64,000 nucleotides of DNA from Viola odorata (GCA_963691705.1 OY829542.1:60412427-60476426); one strand, 5' to 3'. Positions 46,201 through 59,986 are shown, counted from the stretch's first letter. Made by a program: numbers and translations. The notes: generated by a model from the sequence alone, not told the origin.

Positions 46201-49200
46201 CTTATCTACCTGGAAATTGTAAAGATGGAAGGAGCATAAGATTCTACATAAGGCTATTCTACAGCAGAAATAATCATCCAAACAGGCTGACATGATCATT
46301 CAAACTGATGTATTCACCCATCCTTTCAGTACTGAGTGAACAAAGATGGCTACGCGACTGTCCACTAAAGCAGCTTGAACTCAATTGTGAAAGTGTAAGA
46401 GTGCATGCGTGATTCACCCACAGTTGGAGAACCATACCAACTACAGCCTTGCATTCATAATAGCCAATCCATCAACTCCACTACTAATGTACTGCGGAGA
46501 TATTTGGCAGAAAAAGTCTCTTAGACCTGTGCATGTGCAGGCCATTGCATATAGAAGAGACCATGTTTAACCAAAAGCCTTAGTTAAGGTTCGGGGGGGC
46601 TTTCTGTTTATAATCAACTTTCCTAAGCAACATGGGATGATTGTTTACATGAGCGTCTCAACAAAATAAGCTATTATAGTTCCACCTGTGGGAGATTTGA
46701 GCTTGGGACAAAAGAGAAGAAGGAACCACGAGAGTGATCATTTCTTCACATATCTGAAGAAAGAGCAACCTACCCAGGACTAAGCACAAACTGTTAACTA
46801 ATTTTGTGGAGCGTTTTAACTTGCCATATTTTGCAAATTCAGCATGTAAGTAATACCAAGGCATCTCATCTTTATGTAAACCTATTAAGTCGTCAAATAT
46901 GCATCCTTAGGAGGAAGTGATTTTGATTCACTAAATGTGGGAGAAATTGGGATTGGGATGGGGGTGGTGACCTAGCAAAGATTTCAGGAACCAAATGGAG
47001 GGAGGCTTGGACATCCTATTAAAAGGCATCAGAGTTTGCCCTTTCAGCATCTAGTTTGACATAGATCATGTCTACTCTTCCATTGTCACAACACTTTGCC
47101 TGCAGATTTTAAACATCTTGAGTAATAAACTAGTGTAGCAAATATGATTGGCATTGAATCATTTTACAGCCAGGTGGTTATACCAAGGCATTGGAATAGA
47201 AGGTTTACTTCTGGAGGCATACCCCATGTTTCTCAATCCTATATCACCAATTCACCATGAAATACCAATCATATCTCTAAATCCCAGACGACAAGGCCCT
47301 TCTCTACTGGTAAACACAGAGTATAAGAAAGCTAGTCAAACTTCATGATACAAATAATAATAATAATAAAATAAAATAAACATATGAATGACTTAGATAT
47401 TTTTGCAACCTAGTTGATTAGTAGACAGTATAAACTACTAAAAGGCACCAAGAGATGCCATACGGAAAGTCTACGATCATAACACAGTGAACTTATGAGC
47501 ATTGGAAATATGAGATACATACCCATTTGCATTTTCTGCAGAGAGACTAGCACCTCTGGCAATCAAAATCTGAACATGTCACAGATAAATATGGTTAATC
47601 ATTGACTGAAATGTAACATAATGTTCAAATTGATTTGTCCTCTTCGATCAAAAACATACTTGGCAACACTGTGCATTTCCACCACATGCAGCATAATGAA
47701 GAGCCATGCTTCCAGCACCTGCAAAAGGATAAGACTGCACATTTCAGAGACTCACTATAGAATTACAGTAGGAACCATTTACTTCCAGACAACTCTCTAC
47801 CAAAGTTATGAGGTGCTTTTCTTTAGGTAAAAGGTGTTGCACAGAGCATTATGAGGTAGTTGAACCTGCTCTAGTACGACATGAGTCTTGACAGTTACTA
47901 GAATCAATCATTACAAGAATGAAAAAAAAAAATAGCAGTGTTTCTTTCTACTGAGACTTCTTTAAGATGGTTGAGTAAGATGGCTGCTATATGAAAAATC
48001 AATTAGTCATATTGCTACAGATAAAGGGAAAAATCTCCTGAATAACCAAAATTGACCAAATCAATCAAAAGTTTAAACTAACTAATGCTACTTGAATTCA
48101 GTAGCAACTCTATTTCAATTCTAAAAAAATTCATATCACAACTTTCGGAAAAGAAAAAAGGTCTTGATATCACGTCCAGGTATAAAGCTTATTAATATTT
48201 GTGCAAGAAGGAAGGAGAGAGAAATTACAACTGAAAGCATGAACAAGTTATTCTTTTTATCTAAGGTACACAATTGCCCGGAGACAAGCTAAATTATTCA
48301 GAAAAGTTAAGAGTAAAAAAGCAACCAAAGAGAAAAGAGCTGCTACATATTACCAATTCACCAAAATTAAAGTACCGTGGATAAGAACAACGTGACAAGA
48401 AGTGAAAGATAAAAGGAAATACCTATTAGATCAATAGTACTTCCATCCTCAACTGTGACTGCATTCACAGAAGCTCCCAAGTCCAACAGTAACTGCACAC
48501 TTTCAAGATGTCCATTCAATGCTGCCATATGCAAAGCAGTAATGCCTCCATCAGCAGCTTTATTGAGTACATCATGGAGAGCACTGGAACAACATCATTT
48601 AATCCTTTCAAGAGAAGTGCACAACATAAAAACAAAAATAAAATCACAAATGCAACCAAAAATCTACAGAAAGATTTTGTGGTCAAAGCACCCTTTATCA
48701 AAATCTGGTGTTGATTCATCATCATTTAATCCTTTCCTTAACGTATCCCAACAATTGGCGATGCTAGGTATGTGATCTGCAAGAAGGAGGCGAATGCACC
48801 GAGAATGACCATTCAAGGCAGCCAAGTGCAGCGCAGTTCCCCCATTAAGATAATCTGCTTTGTGAATCTAAAGTCCAGTATGCCACAAATTTGTCAAGAC
48901 TTGAGGTCCTAAGATCTATATTTTTCAAATCGTTACAGGGAGATCGAGATTGAAGTACTTACATTGGCTCCAAAAAGCATCAACGTCAGAACAACCTCCC
49001 AGTGTCCATGTTGACAAGCTTGCATCAAAGCTGTCTGTTTACCATAAAAGAAGAACTCAATGCAGCAATTGAACAGAATGGTATACTGCTCTTTAAGATT
49101 CTTAATACAGAAATAATATGCATGATCACTTCATGTGATTGCAAAAAGTACAATAATAGGCTCAGAAAAAAAAAGTAAAAAAAACTTTAATCATATATGG

Positions 49201-49588
49201 ATTATAACAATACCTGACCACGGTAATTCCTCAGATTAATATCGACTCCTGACTCAAGCAAGAGAGCAACTATCTAAACATGAAAAAAGACAGTCATCAA
49301 CGTGAGTAAGATTCACAAGAACTAGTAGTTCAATTCAAATATGAGATCAAACTTTATAGTACACTATCTAGTTAATTACAAACAACTGAATACCTCATAG
49401 TGACCCTGAGCAGCAGAGTAGTGGAGAGGAGAATTCCGAACACCGAATGTAGAATACCGTGCAAGCCTTGGATTGCATTCCAATAAGGCCCTAGCCTCTT
49501 GAAGATCCCCATCTCTTGCTGCAGAAACTAGACGCTCCCCAGATGCAGAACAACCAAAAGAATTCCCCATGATGCTAAGAAATTTCAT
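43212..49588 (-). CDS. XBAT32/33-like: RING-type E3 ubiquitin ligase with ankyrin repeats (XB3 family, XBAT32/33-like)
   Basis: XB3-family ligases bind substrates through ankyrin repeats and ubiquitinate them; Arabidopsis XBAT32 acts on ACC synthases and affects lateral roots. Ten exons join in phase: 49588-49394, 49273-49214, 49034-48963, 48867-48692, 48583-48423, 47718-47660, 47569-47523, 45584-45444, 44555-44464 and 43732-43212. They give 507 residues, the usual family length. The start [18 protein letters not shown] matches the family N terminus. Five clear ankyrin repeats fill about residues 48-260. The RING is C321, C324, C336, H338, C341, C344, C367, C370 ([19 protein letters not shown]). 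A Ser/Arg-rich tail ends [10 protein letters not shown], like XBAT32. All introns are GT-AG and no lesion is seen, so the gene looks functional. XBAT32 versus XBAT33 cannot be settled from the sequence. Confidence 0.93.
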
Positions 49589-50926
49589 GTTTTATTGAAA
49601 AAGAAACTGTTTTTCCACCTCCAACACACAAAGTCCTAGGATATTCCTCAAACAGAACAGCACAAAGGGCTCAGTAGCCTCAATCACTAAGCCATTCAAG
49701 AGCTTCATGTAGAACAGAACAACAACAATAAAAAGAAGAGGGAATCCAAAACATTATCCGGAGAAGCAGAATTCCTTGGTATCTATCAAACCCATAACAA
49801 CCCAGAACTCACATGCAAACGGTAAGAATATTTTGTTTTTTTGATACCAAAAGGTATCTTAGAGAGAGAAAACGGGACTCCTGTTGACATCCAAATCCAA
49901 ATGAAAAAACAAAACCAGGCGTTCTGTTTAACTGCTCAATAAACAAGAAAAGAAACACCACCATCTCGATGTGACTCTTTCACAGACGTCGTGAAATTCA
50001 AGAAACCCAACAAATATTAGCATCCAAGAATGAATTCCATATCAAATTTTTTTATGAATCATTCCAAATCAATTACCATCAACATAACATTCCTATTTAC
50101 TCCTCCGCAAACAAAAAACTATCACCACCTCTCCAATCTTGAAAAAATGATTTGAAAAATACAAATCTTCAATGCCTTCTTGAAAAGAATCAAGAATCTG
50201 CAATACCCAGAGAATAGAAAATAAATACATAAAAGGGTAGCGAGTTTCCCTTCAAAATTGGGAAATCTGCTACACCTAGTTGCGTCTTTTGTCTACAAAT
50301 ATTCAAAAGGATAGATCAAATATATTTATATATCATATCATTCTATATATGGATGTATCGATCAAAATAAATGAACAAATATAATTATAAATGGGAGAAA
50401 CCAAACAAAGAAATAAAATGATAATCTAAATAAGAGGCAACCATGAATTTGCCAAAAATAAAGAAATGGAAAAATATAAGAAAGATCTGTTCTTTATTTT
50501 TAATTAGAAATAAATAAATAATAATACATAATAAGAAATAAGTAAAAGGGAAGGAGAAATGATGAAGTGGGGAAGACACAACAACCTCAACCAACCGAAA
50601 CAAATGAGGCTGCTTCGCTTCGTGCCTGAAAGCGTGCCTCCCATCATTGCACGCTGTTTCTTTCATTTTCCATCTACTTAGTAGGTCCATAACTTTTATC
50701 AAAATGTTATTATTAGTCCTTAACGTTTAAACATATCCGATGTGGTTCCTAACGTTTTATTACAATGTTTAAATTTGTCCTTCTATCAATATGCAAACTA
50801 ACGTCCGTTAGTTTTATTTTTTAAATATTTTTTTAACAAATAAAATTAAAATAAATAGTGAAAAAAAAAATATATATATAAATAAAATAGGAAATTTATG
50901 GTGCTATTTTTATAGAGTTTAGAAAT
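49589..50926. other. 5' leader and upstream region of the XBAT-like gene
   Basis: Positions 49589 to about 50670 are probably the 5' UTR and promoter of the XBAT-like gene. Several pyrimidine/purine stretches and a GCTTCGTGCCTGAAAGCGTGCC segment (50617-50640) are seen. Positions 50695-50830 (AGTCCTTAACGTTTAAACATATCCG..CTAACGTCCGTTAG) resemble a MULE arm, but no partner arm was identified. Confidence 0.4.
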
Positions 50927-51990
50927 TTATGACGCCAAAAAATGAAAAAATTTATGCCAAATAATACTAATAAAAAGTAGTAAAATACATACAACAAAAA
51001 TTTTCAAATTAAGAACTTTCAATGCATGAGAACATAACAAACCCACCAATTCAATTTTTTTGCAATTGCAATTAATATCTAAAGTGGATGCATTGAAATG
51101 GATAATGCATGCTCTTGATTGCATCCCCTCCCTAGTTACCTCAAAAATGTAATGATCTTCAACACAAGAAAGTTCAAGGTGAGTCATTGCAATGGCATCA
51201 AGTAATTTTTTCTCAAATAATTTGAAAAACTTGCAAGAGTAAACTTTTGCTGCATGGTTTAAAAGGCCATTGATTATTATTATACAAGGAGGAGCGAAAA
51301 TCCGCTTTAGCTTCAGAGGAACGCTAGCTTGCAACTCGCTTCTCAAATTCTATCACAAACTTTATAAGTGCGGTGGTTTTGCTTGCTATTTTTGTTCAAG
51401 ACATGATTTGCACTTTCACTTATTTGTAAAAATAAAATTCCAACTGAAAAGACATCTTTATTCAAAATTAGATACCACTTTTGCCTAATTTCATACAAGT
51501 CATTCAACCAACAGTGTGCTTTAAGTTCATTAAAGTTGGTCAACATCTTATCCCATGTTTCTTGGAACTCAATTTCTATGCCACACCCCTCCAAACACTT
51601 GTAAAAAAACTTGCAAAATTTTGGATTAGAACTGAAATCGCCCAAATGAGAAGGTGCATTTTTTGAAATGTGCCACAAACATAATCGATGACGAGTAGTA
51701 GGGAAAACCACCTTAATTGCATTGATCATTGTTTGATCTTGATCAGTCATTATAGTCTTTGGTATTTTCTCACCCATAGATTCTAAAAATGTCCTGAATA
51801 ATCACTCGAGCGATGATGTTTTCTCATTTGATAAAAACGCACATGCAAACATTACGTTTTGCTAGTGATGGTTAACTCCCACAAATAGAGCACAAATTAA
51901 GTTATCCTTGTTTGTGGTGTCAAAGATAACTGCATCACCAAAACAATCATAATCAATTCTCGGCCTTCCATCCCTCCATAAAAAAAAAAG
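50927..51990 (-). pseudogene. FAR1/Jittery-type MULE transposase, broken
   Basis: Read from right to left, the family blocks appear in order: YDCFGDAVIFDTTNK and CALFVGVNHH (about 51945-51850), then IMTDQDQTMINAIKVVFP and HRLCLWHISKNA (51760-51660), and after a frame change the SWIM zinc finger C-N-C..LCSHALKVLN (about 51055-51010). Stops interrupt after NHH and after SSLE, and a frame change separates the DDE-like part from the SWIM part. The N-terminal FAR1 DNA-binding domain is missing. The protein is dead, a remnant of a Mutator-like transposon or a related FAR1 gene. Confidence 0.85.
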
Positions 51991-54288
51991 AAATAGTTTT
52001 AAAAACTCCTTATACTATCCGCGAAAATAAGAAACCTCGCTTATCCTTCAAAACGCCCATTTTGCCTCCCTGTACTACCATTTTCGCGCAAGTTGTTTTT
52101 TTCTATTAGTTTTACTAATGCACCGTTAAAGGTGACCCTTAACAGCCGGTTTCAGCAACTTGAAAATAAAAATGAAAGAAAAAAAGAGACAAAATGAGCG
52201 TTTTGAAGGATAATTATGAAAAAAATTGATTCTATGTACTTTTAAATTATAAATTCAATAATTATAATTATGAAAAATAAAATAAACTTGATATAAAAAT
52301 TCACTCAATTTATTTATAAATCAGCGTATAATTAAATGAAAAATAACAATTACAATAATCCGCGTGAAACTTGGGCCAACAACTTGTGTCTCCTACGAGT
52401 ATGGACGGTGTATTAAGAACCAAAAAAGTAGGCTCAAAAGTAGTGCGTTACCTGTCGTCTGTCGGACTAAAGTCAATAGACATCGTGTCGTTTGGTTAGT
52501 GATAGGTTTCTATTTGATGGACTCAAGTCTAAAATTTTGATCTAAAACTTTTGAGCACAAATCTCAGAGTCCCATATTTTTGTTTTTTGTTTTTTTTTTT
52601 AATCTGCACTTGGGAAAGAAATGGATCCTTGCTTCTTAAGATATGCTCCATTTTTCAGTAGATATAGGTATATTTATTAAAACTAAAACATACAATTGAC
52701 GTTAACTCGACCAAAATTATGAGCGATCATGCCCTCGTCTCCGGTTCGACTCTCCTTTCTCTGTTCTACTTGATTATAAAATCTTTGCCAACTAGGCATA
52801 ACTACAACTATTAATAAATGCTATGCGGCACCATTTGAGTTCTTTAATTTGATGGTAATACTTTCAACTTCGTAACTAAGTTTGGGAGTTGTCGTTTGCA
52901 AATCAAAACTATGTATGTCACTTGTGTCGTATGTCACTTGTGTCGTTTAATTGGGTAGTGTATGTCATCTTTATCATGAGTTCATTCATTGAAATTATAA
53001 CGATAATTAATAAGATCAAAGCCTTAATTATTTATAAATATTATTAATTTTTTATTATCTTAATATATCTAAGCAATATAATAAAAAGTTGCAAAATAAT
53101 TAATTATAATAATTGAAAGGGTTAAAAAATTAATAATCAAAATATATCATAATATAATAGAAAGTTTTGATTTATTTATTAGATTTTATTAATATATTAG
53201 ACCTTTAAGTGTATTGTCAATTTTTTTGTTAGTATATATAAGTAATATAATCTCAATTAAAAAATAATAAATCGTGATATTAGTTATATTTAATTACTAA
53301 TAAGATCTAATTGCAACATGAATTAACTTGGTAAATGAATAGAACTTGATTGATATCCATTAATCACTATTTATTTAGTTTTATTTATTAATTAATTAAA
53401 ATGAATATTTTTTTATTAGCATTTATTTTATTTTATTGTATTGTAATAAATAATTTAACATGTGATAATAAATAGAACAAATATATGATAAAAATAATAT
53501 TAAGTATTTTAGTTTTATTGTATAAATCAATTGGTTGATTAAATTGACTATTAATAATTGATAAGTTTTTTTTTTTATTGTAGTTATTAATTAGAAATTG
53601 CACTTCCCAATTCTTCCGTACTAGCATTCGAGGAAACGAGAGACCTATAAGAGGGAGAAACCTCTAAATTTCTCGAGAGGATTGAACAACACTTTGGTTG
53701 TCTACTTGGCTAATGACTCTAAAATTTATTTACCTACCGAACTAGTATAAGAGGCTGAAACACCGAGCAAACTGCATAACCTCCAAGGCTCAATAATACT
53801 GGAAGAATAGAAAAGAAGAGACGTAGTATAGGAGACTTTTAGCCTCAAGACTTGTAATATAAAGCATGTGGGGATGGAAAGGACCCATGAAAAACAATTG
53901 TTGTTGTTGACCTATAAAAAGGACAATCATGGCGGAATAATCGGTGTTCCACGCTTGCAATGCATATATCCTCTTTTTTTATTCCATCGGGTAATCTCAT
54001 TCGAGTAATATCGGAAAATATGTAGGAAAAATCCCGTTTTTATCCATATCATCTTTAATAAAATAAAATAAAAAGGAAACAGAAAAGAAAGCAAGCATGC
54101 TCAATGCACACTGTAAATGCATCAACCATGTTTTTTGGATCGTTTTCCCTACACATTTCATTCTTCTTCAAATCTTTTCTAATCTTTGCTCGTCAAGCCA
54201 CAGAAATCAAATGCTGGCTTACACAATACATATAAAGGGATAGAATCACAAAAGGAATCCAATAATTTCAGAGAACAAACAAAAGAAG
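51991..54288. other. AT-rich intergenic region with a TIR-element relic
   Basis: Positions 51990-52215 contain AACTCCTTATACTATCCGCGAAAA and GAGCGTTTTGAAGGATAA, matching in style the TIR element at 28843-29199 and probably a degraded MULE MITE that truncates the FAR1-like pseudogene. The rest is AT-rich. I see no gene. Confidence 0.45.
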
Positions 54289-55773
54289 CTAGACATTATT
54301 AGGCGTAAATGATGAGTGAACAACCTTATTTTGCCTTCCGGCGAGCCAAAGTAGAGTCCTTCTAGCAAATGAAGGAGTTGCTGGCTCGGTATCAAGGCTG
54401 TTAAAACTTTGATTCTTCTCATCACATTCCAATTCACTGCCTGCATTTTCCCACCTCCCAATTCCCATCTCGGAATTAGTTCTCCTCGCACCACAATCCC
54501 CGTTCTTCATCTTCAAATCATCCTCCACAACAGCGCTCTTGTTCGCTGGAAACCGGAACGAAAATGCCCGTCTAGAACAATCCTCTGTTGACTGCTTCCC
54601 CTTTTTCCCTCTGGCCCAAATCTTGGATATAGAAAAGCTCTCTCTTCTACTTCTACCAATGGCATTGCCATTGTTGTCAACAATACTACCACTCCCATAC
54701 TTTTCAATGTTCTTAATCCCTTCCAGTGCGACAAAATCCCTTCGCGATTCACAATCGCATAAAGACATTGCCGACCTATGCCCAGGTGTTAGTGGTAAAG
54801 CGGGCTTCTTGCTTGACTGTTTCTTCATTGGAGTCCTTATTGGAACTTGCAATGAAGTATTCTCATCCAACACATACTCAAAAGACCCCATGGAATAGCA
54901 CCTTCTTGCATCGACACTTTTGTTGCTACTCCCTTCACCTATCGAATCCACATTCCTATACTTTCCTAGCTTAACAATAATAACTTTCTCCCTCCCTTCC
55001 ACAGCCATAGTAGGCACTGAATCATCCTCCATTTCCGGCAACATCTCACAAGACTTGCGCGATGCATCAAAGCGAACCGATCCCAATTCGCTGGGATCTT
55101 GAAGACCCAGATGGGAATTTGTTGACAAAACAGAATTGCTTCTGCCAATTTGACCTAATTCTCTGTCATTACCAATCTCTCTGGAGGTTTCACTTCCAGA
55201 TTCAAGGACAAGAACTATAGGAGAGCAGGTGGTGTTGGTGGGGGAGAAATCAGGGAGCAAGCTAGCTCTACAAATAGGGCAAGTGGAGTGAGACAATAGC
55301 CATCTGTCTATACACTCCATGTGAAAAGCATGGCTACATTTGGGCAACAATCTAAGCTTATCCTCATCCTCAAACTCAGACAAACAAACAGCACAATCAA
55401 AAGGGTTCTTCAATCCAATGATGGTTTTGTATTCGAAAACAGGAAGAGTGTCTATAAATGTCTGGTCAACACCAGCATCATGCAAGTGAAACAATTGCTG
55501 CAACTGACCTTGAAGAGCAGTCACACTCTCTAAATCATCTGGGTCTCTAGTGGGTGGTCTTAAAAGGAATCTAACAAGCAGGTGGAGCAACCCAGAAATG
55601 AAGAAAATAATAGATAGAACTATAATGATGAGCATTATACTCGGACTGACCTTGTTGTTCAGGTTGAAGCCATCAGAATCATCAAGATTGGGCTGTGGAG
55701 GAACAAGAAAATAGGGTTGCTGAGATGGAGAAAGGAGATTGCTTTCCTTCATTTGAGCAAGAACCCAGCTCAT
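54289..55773 (-). CDS. ATL13-like: ATL-type RING-H2 E3 ubiquitin ligase (ATL13-like)
   Basis: ATL proteins are membrane-anchored ubiquitin ligases, often in the secretory system or plasma membrane. The protein is 494 residues in one exon, as usual for ATLs. One transmembrane segment lies at about 46-68 ([18 protein letters not shown]). A GLD-like motif ([16 protein letters not shown], 101-116) is followed by the RING-H2: C127, C130, C146, H148, H151, C154, C165, C168, with the E2-contacting W158 (DRWLL). The long C-terminal tail is Ser/basic and contains KQSSKK and [13 protein letters not shown] stretches, ending [13 protein letters not shown]. The length, MSWVLAQ start and tail fit the ATL13/ATL46/ATL47 subgroup. 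The start is the first Met after an upstream stop-rich leader. A GAAG/AAAG-rich leader of about 150 bp precedes it. Confidence 0.93.
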   Translation of the reverse strand: MSWVLAQMKESNLLSPSQQPYFLVPPQPNLDDSDGFNLNNKVSPSIMLIIIVLSIIFFISGLLHLLVRFLLRPPTRDPDDLESVTALQGQLQQLFHLHDAGVDQTFIDTLPVFEYKTIIGLKNPFDCAVCLSEFEDEDKLRLLPKCSHAFHMECIDRWLLSHSTCPICRASLLPDFSPTNTTCSPIVLVLESGSETSREIGNDRELGQIGRSNSVLSTNSHLGLQDPSELGSVRFDASRKSCEMLPEMEDDSVPTMAVEGREKVIIVKLGKYRNVDSIGEGSSNKSVDARRCYSMGSFEYVLDENTSLQVPIRTPMKKQSSKKPALPLTPGHRSAMSLCDCESRRDFVALEGIKNIEKYGSGSIVDNNGNAIGRSRRESFSISKIWARGKKGKQSTEDCSRRAFSFRFPANKSAVVEDDLKMKNGDCGARRTNSEMGIGRWENAGSELECDEKNQSFNSLDTEPATPSFARRTLLWLAGRQNKVVHSSFTPNNV

Positions 55774-57300
55774 AACTTCCCTTCTCCTTTTGGTTTGAAG
55801 AAGGTAAAAATCAGGGGGGAAAATCAGAAAGAAATCAACTTTAATTAGTCTAGATATGAATAGATACCCATAAATTTATTTAAGGTCTTGTGGCATGTGA
55901 GAATGCAGGAAACAGGGGAGGGTTTCAGGTGGAGAGTAGTAGTAGACTATAGATAGAGCTTTGCCTCAATTTCTCTGTTTTCTATTTTATTTTATTTTTA
56001 ATCTGTGATTTTTTTCCTTTTCCGATTAGATTAAACTATAAAATAAGAAACTCAATTATAACAATATAAAACTAAGAAACTCAGGTCAAATGCAGATGCC
56101 AGAAAATCAAGATGAGGAGGGAGAGATGGTAGAGAAATGAATGTGGGTCTTAAATTTAAATTGACAGATATAAATGTAAAATGGTGGTGGTGTCCCCAGT
56201 TTTGTTGCTGGAAGGCCAGATTTCAAAAGTCGGCAATAAATCTACCCACCAGTGTACAAATAAATGATATTAATAAAGATCTCTCCTTTTATTAAAAAAG
56301 AAAATTCAAATAAGTAGTACTAATACTACTAAACACCGGCTCACACAGATATTTATGTTTTTTCGTCAGATGTTATAAATTCGAAACTATTCAATTTAAT
56401 CACATATATTTTTTAATTTTAAATGGTTATTAGTCAATTATTAGTAATTTTTCGTCTAAAATAAAAAATAAAATGAAGAGAGAGAATGTATTTCTCACCC
56501 TCTCCCTCATTATCATAGGTAAAAATAACAATTAAAGTTTAAAAAATATTATTTATTTATTTTTACAGAAAAGTTACTATGACTAATTTAAAAAAAAAAT
56601 AAAAAAGTTTGAAACTAAATCGGATAATTTCATACCTAAAGAGCCTAGTGAGAAAAAAAATATGAAAATCTGCTACATAAAATTGAAAATTTCCTCAAAA
56701 GATTGAAATACTTTTGAAGAATGTTACTACTTCTCCCTCCGTTATTCTACAGATATCAAATTATAAAAAATACACATACTAAAGAAACTCTAACGTAAAG
56801 CTAATTAGTGTCTTCGAAAATAAAAAAAGACTACAATTATTTCTTATATTAACCAATTGTTAATATAAAAATATATATTCAGGTAATCTTTTGAAAATAT
56901 ATTTTTTATTTTTTTAATGAAAAAAAAGGTGTAAGTAAGTGGTGACTTTTTTGGTGGGTTGACTTGAAGAGGAGAGCCCCAGATCTCATGGCAGCAGCAG
57001 CAACTTCAATGTCAATTTAATAACCACCCCATATTTTTTTCTAATTTTTAGTGTTGTTAGGTAACTTAGGTTTGGACCTCGGACAAGTGAACTAGAATGG
57101 GTTTTGTTTACATGTAAATAGTTTATTCTAAAACCATTTGTCTTTTAGTCTGATGCAAAATTCTTAAGTCAGGCCTTCTATTCCACTTCTAATCTCTCTG
57201 TTTCTCCGGTCTTCTGTTCAATAAAAAAACAAAATAAATAGGGTGAATCAATTTTATCAGGTCTCTTTCTAATACTAAAACAACGACAAGAAAAAATATA
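55774..57300. other. Upstream region of the ATL gene and tail of the DUF828 gene
   Basis: The right side of the ATL gene holds its probable leader and promoter (to about 56,250). The rest is AT-rich. A plausible acceptor at about 57,215 (TTGAACAG) could splice a short alternative last exon ending ERLEVE onto the DUF828 gene. No PH-domain coding was found here. Confidence 0.45.
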
Positions 57301-59986
57301 TTATACCATCTCGATCAAGTACCCACTGGTAAGAATTGATCTAGACTTCTGGAAATCCAGGTCACTTTCCATGCTGTCTTCGAGAGGAAGAACCGGTGCG
57401 CTGCCGTTTAATCTGTTATCACTGCATTCTGTTCTTGCTTTAAGCGTAGCAGCTCCTCTTATTGCTACAATTCTCAACAAGCCCACATCAAATTATTTTC
57501 ACCATTCTTCAAAAAAACATGTCTATTTTACCGATTTCATACACTCCAAAGATATAAAATTACACAATGTCAAAATTTTATATGTTATTGCAACGGTTGT
57601 CTATTTGTGACACAATTCAATCATACTAGGTGGTAACAAAATGAATTCATTTTTAAGGTACGGTGAGTAATTCTAAGCTATAATTTTGTTGTAAAAATGT
57701 GATATTATAAAAAAATTATATTTTGGTCCCTAAAATTTTACCTTAAATTCAAACGATTATTTTAAATTTAAAATATTCAAATTTAGTTTGTAACCGATCA
57801 TTAAACATCTGAAACAAAAAAAATTGTATTAATACTCGCAATCTCATTCAGATTGTTGCCAACAAAAATATCTAATATTTCTCATTTTCAAGTCTATAAA
57901 TACAATCCTCGTTTCACAAATTAAACATCTCTAATATTTAACTACGAGTTAGAAAAAAATCGCTATATCTTTAGAACAAACATTTACGCGTACAGATAAA
58001 TTAACTATTTACATGCTCTTAATTAGTTGGTGGGTCCTTCACTTTATGGACATATGTACTAACATTTAATTAGTAAGTAGAGTGTAAATAATGAGCCCGT
58101 GAAATAGTAGAGGTAGAATTGAATTTTAACTTACACGCGGCAGCTGCAGCTGTAAGCGCTAAGATGTCGCTTGCACTTGTACCTCTCATGGCTGAGCCGA
58201 TCACACTCGACATCTGCTCCCTCCTTGCTCCCATCGCTTCCGCCACCTGCGCACATTGTGCCGCAACCAAAGCCGCTGCAGACGCCACCGCAGCCTCCTT
58301 AGTACCAGCAGTGCCTGAGTGGTCCTTTGCGTTCTCAGCGGCAATTGCAGCCAGCGCAGCTGCAACGCCCGCCACTGTCATGGCGGCATGCACTTCAGCT
58401 CTTTTGAGTCTGTCCTCCTCTTTCCGCTTTTGCTTTCTCTCTTTCAACCATTTCTTTATTGAAACGGTTCTAAAAGGTATCACCTTCCACGGCAACTGCA
58501 TCAAGAGAATTAATTTATCGAAATTTTAAAATTTAGTCAGATTAAAAAATATTTAAACCATATTCTTGAGCGAAATTTATCGAATCCATCCATATGTTTG
58601 TCTAGATTTCTTAATTAGCTAAAAAAAACTGGACAAACATATATCATGTGTTCGATCGTAGTGAATGACCCCACCAATTATGTGAACGATATTTCTTAAA
58701 TGTCACTTGGCAAATGAGACTATCCAAAATTACTCGGTTTTGAGATGCATATTTAGTGTTGTTACATTTCATTTAAAGCAAAATGACATAAAATAACCCT
58801 GAACTTTAATATTTTATTTAAGCGTAACTCTTAACTATTTTTTTGTTTAATTGTAACTTTGAACTTCTTCCCTTATATCATATTACCCTCCTACCGTAAC
58901 TGAAATCCGATATAGCACCGTTATGTGTTGTCTCAGCTACTATCATAATGCCATGTCAGCGATGATCAGGGGGGTAATTAAATAAAAAAAACAAAGTTAA
59001 GAGTTGCGATTAATCAAAACATTAAAGTTCAAGGTTGTTTTATGTCATTTTGGAGGCTGACGTGTCCTGAAAAGTGATGTGGTGCACTGACGTGGCATCG
59101 TGATAGTAGCTGACACGGCACATAACGGTATCACATCGGATTTCAGTTACGGTAGGGGGGTAATATGACATAAGGGAAGAAATTCAGGGTTGCAATTAAA
59201 CAAAAAAATAGTTAAGGGTTGCACTTAAATAAAACATTAAAGTTCATGGTTGTTTTATGTCATTTTACCTTTCATTAATATATTTAAAATTGATGAATAT
59301 ATATGCAAGACTAGAGAAGTAATTAAAAACGTTAGCTACAATAATTAGCTTAATTAATTTGGTAGGTATGTAAAAACATGAAATGTACCTTAAAATCATT
59401 AGACTTCCATGGAGATAGAGGCTTGAAATCATCAAAATCATTCAGTTTATTGAAGTCCATCTCTCTCTGCCATAACAACAATATTTAATGTATTACATTA
59501 ATTGGTAATTTTATTTTAATTATATATGTTACAGAAATAAAACCACTCAAGTTTTTTTTTAATGAAATGATACCATCAGATTTGGGCAGAAACCCTCACA
59601 GTCTTCATAAACGATTTTATTCTATTAAGAGTTTCACTGCTCTTACATTAAAAATTATATATATATTTTTTTCGATATGAGATTTTGGTTAGCACACACT
59701 CTAACAATATCCGTAATGATCTAACAATTGAAATCAATAACCAAATGGACTCACCGAGAAATGGGTTTTATTCTGGGGGCTGCAATTTGTTAGAAAATCA
59801 ATTATGATCAGATTTGGTGATGGCATGATGATCAAGGAGAAGGATGGAAGAATCTTGAAGGTTATGATGATGGTCAGGTGGATGCATAGCCTGAACTGCA
59901 AAGTTGCACCAGGCGCTGGAAAGAAAATCCAATGTCTCACGATGTGCCTCCGAAGGTGTTGGCTTCAAAATTGATGACTCCATCAA
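57301..59986 (-). CDS. DUF828 (auxin-canalisation / VAN3-binding-like) gene, PH domain absent
   Basis: DUF828 proteins (FORKED/VAN3-binding family) link vesicle traffic to auxin transport and vein patterning. Exon 1 (from 59986) reads ETLDFLSSAWCNFAVQAM, as in the family. Later exons are 59779-59755, 59466-59389 (SPWKSNDFK), 58495-58135 and 57464-57301, joining in phase. The fourth holds VSIKKWLKERKQKRKEEDRL then AEVHAAMTVAGVAAALAAIAAENAK, the family core. The last reads RGAATLKAR and ends LIEMV with TAA at 57303-57301. The usual C-terminal PH_2 domain is not found, so the protein would be short, about 270 residues. Exon 1 meets a stop at 59800-59798, and no GT donor lies between it and the acceptor of the next exon in the needed phase. 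The gene may therefore carry a one-base lesion or a sequence error. Arabidopsis At4g16670/At5g47440 look like the nearest type. Confidence 0.75.
58785..59270. mobile_element. MULE-type MITE with about 180-bp TIRs in a DUF828 intron
   Basis: The left arm (AAAATGACATAAAATAACCC..GAACTTTAATATTTTATTTAAG..ACCGTAACTGAAATCCGA) is an inverted copy of the right arm (TCGGATTTCAGTTACGGT..TTTTATGTCATTTT). TTTCATT occurs just outside each end, a possible partial target duplication. It lies between the 59466-59389 and 58495-58135 exons. Non-coding. Confidence 0.75.
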
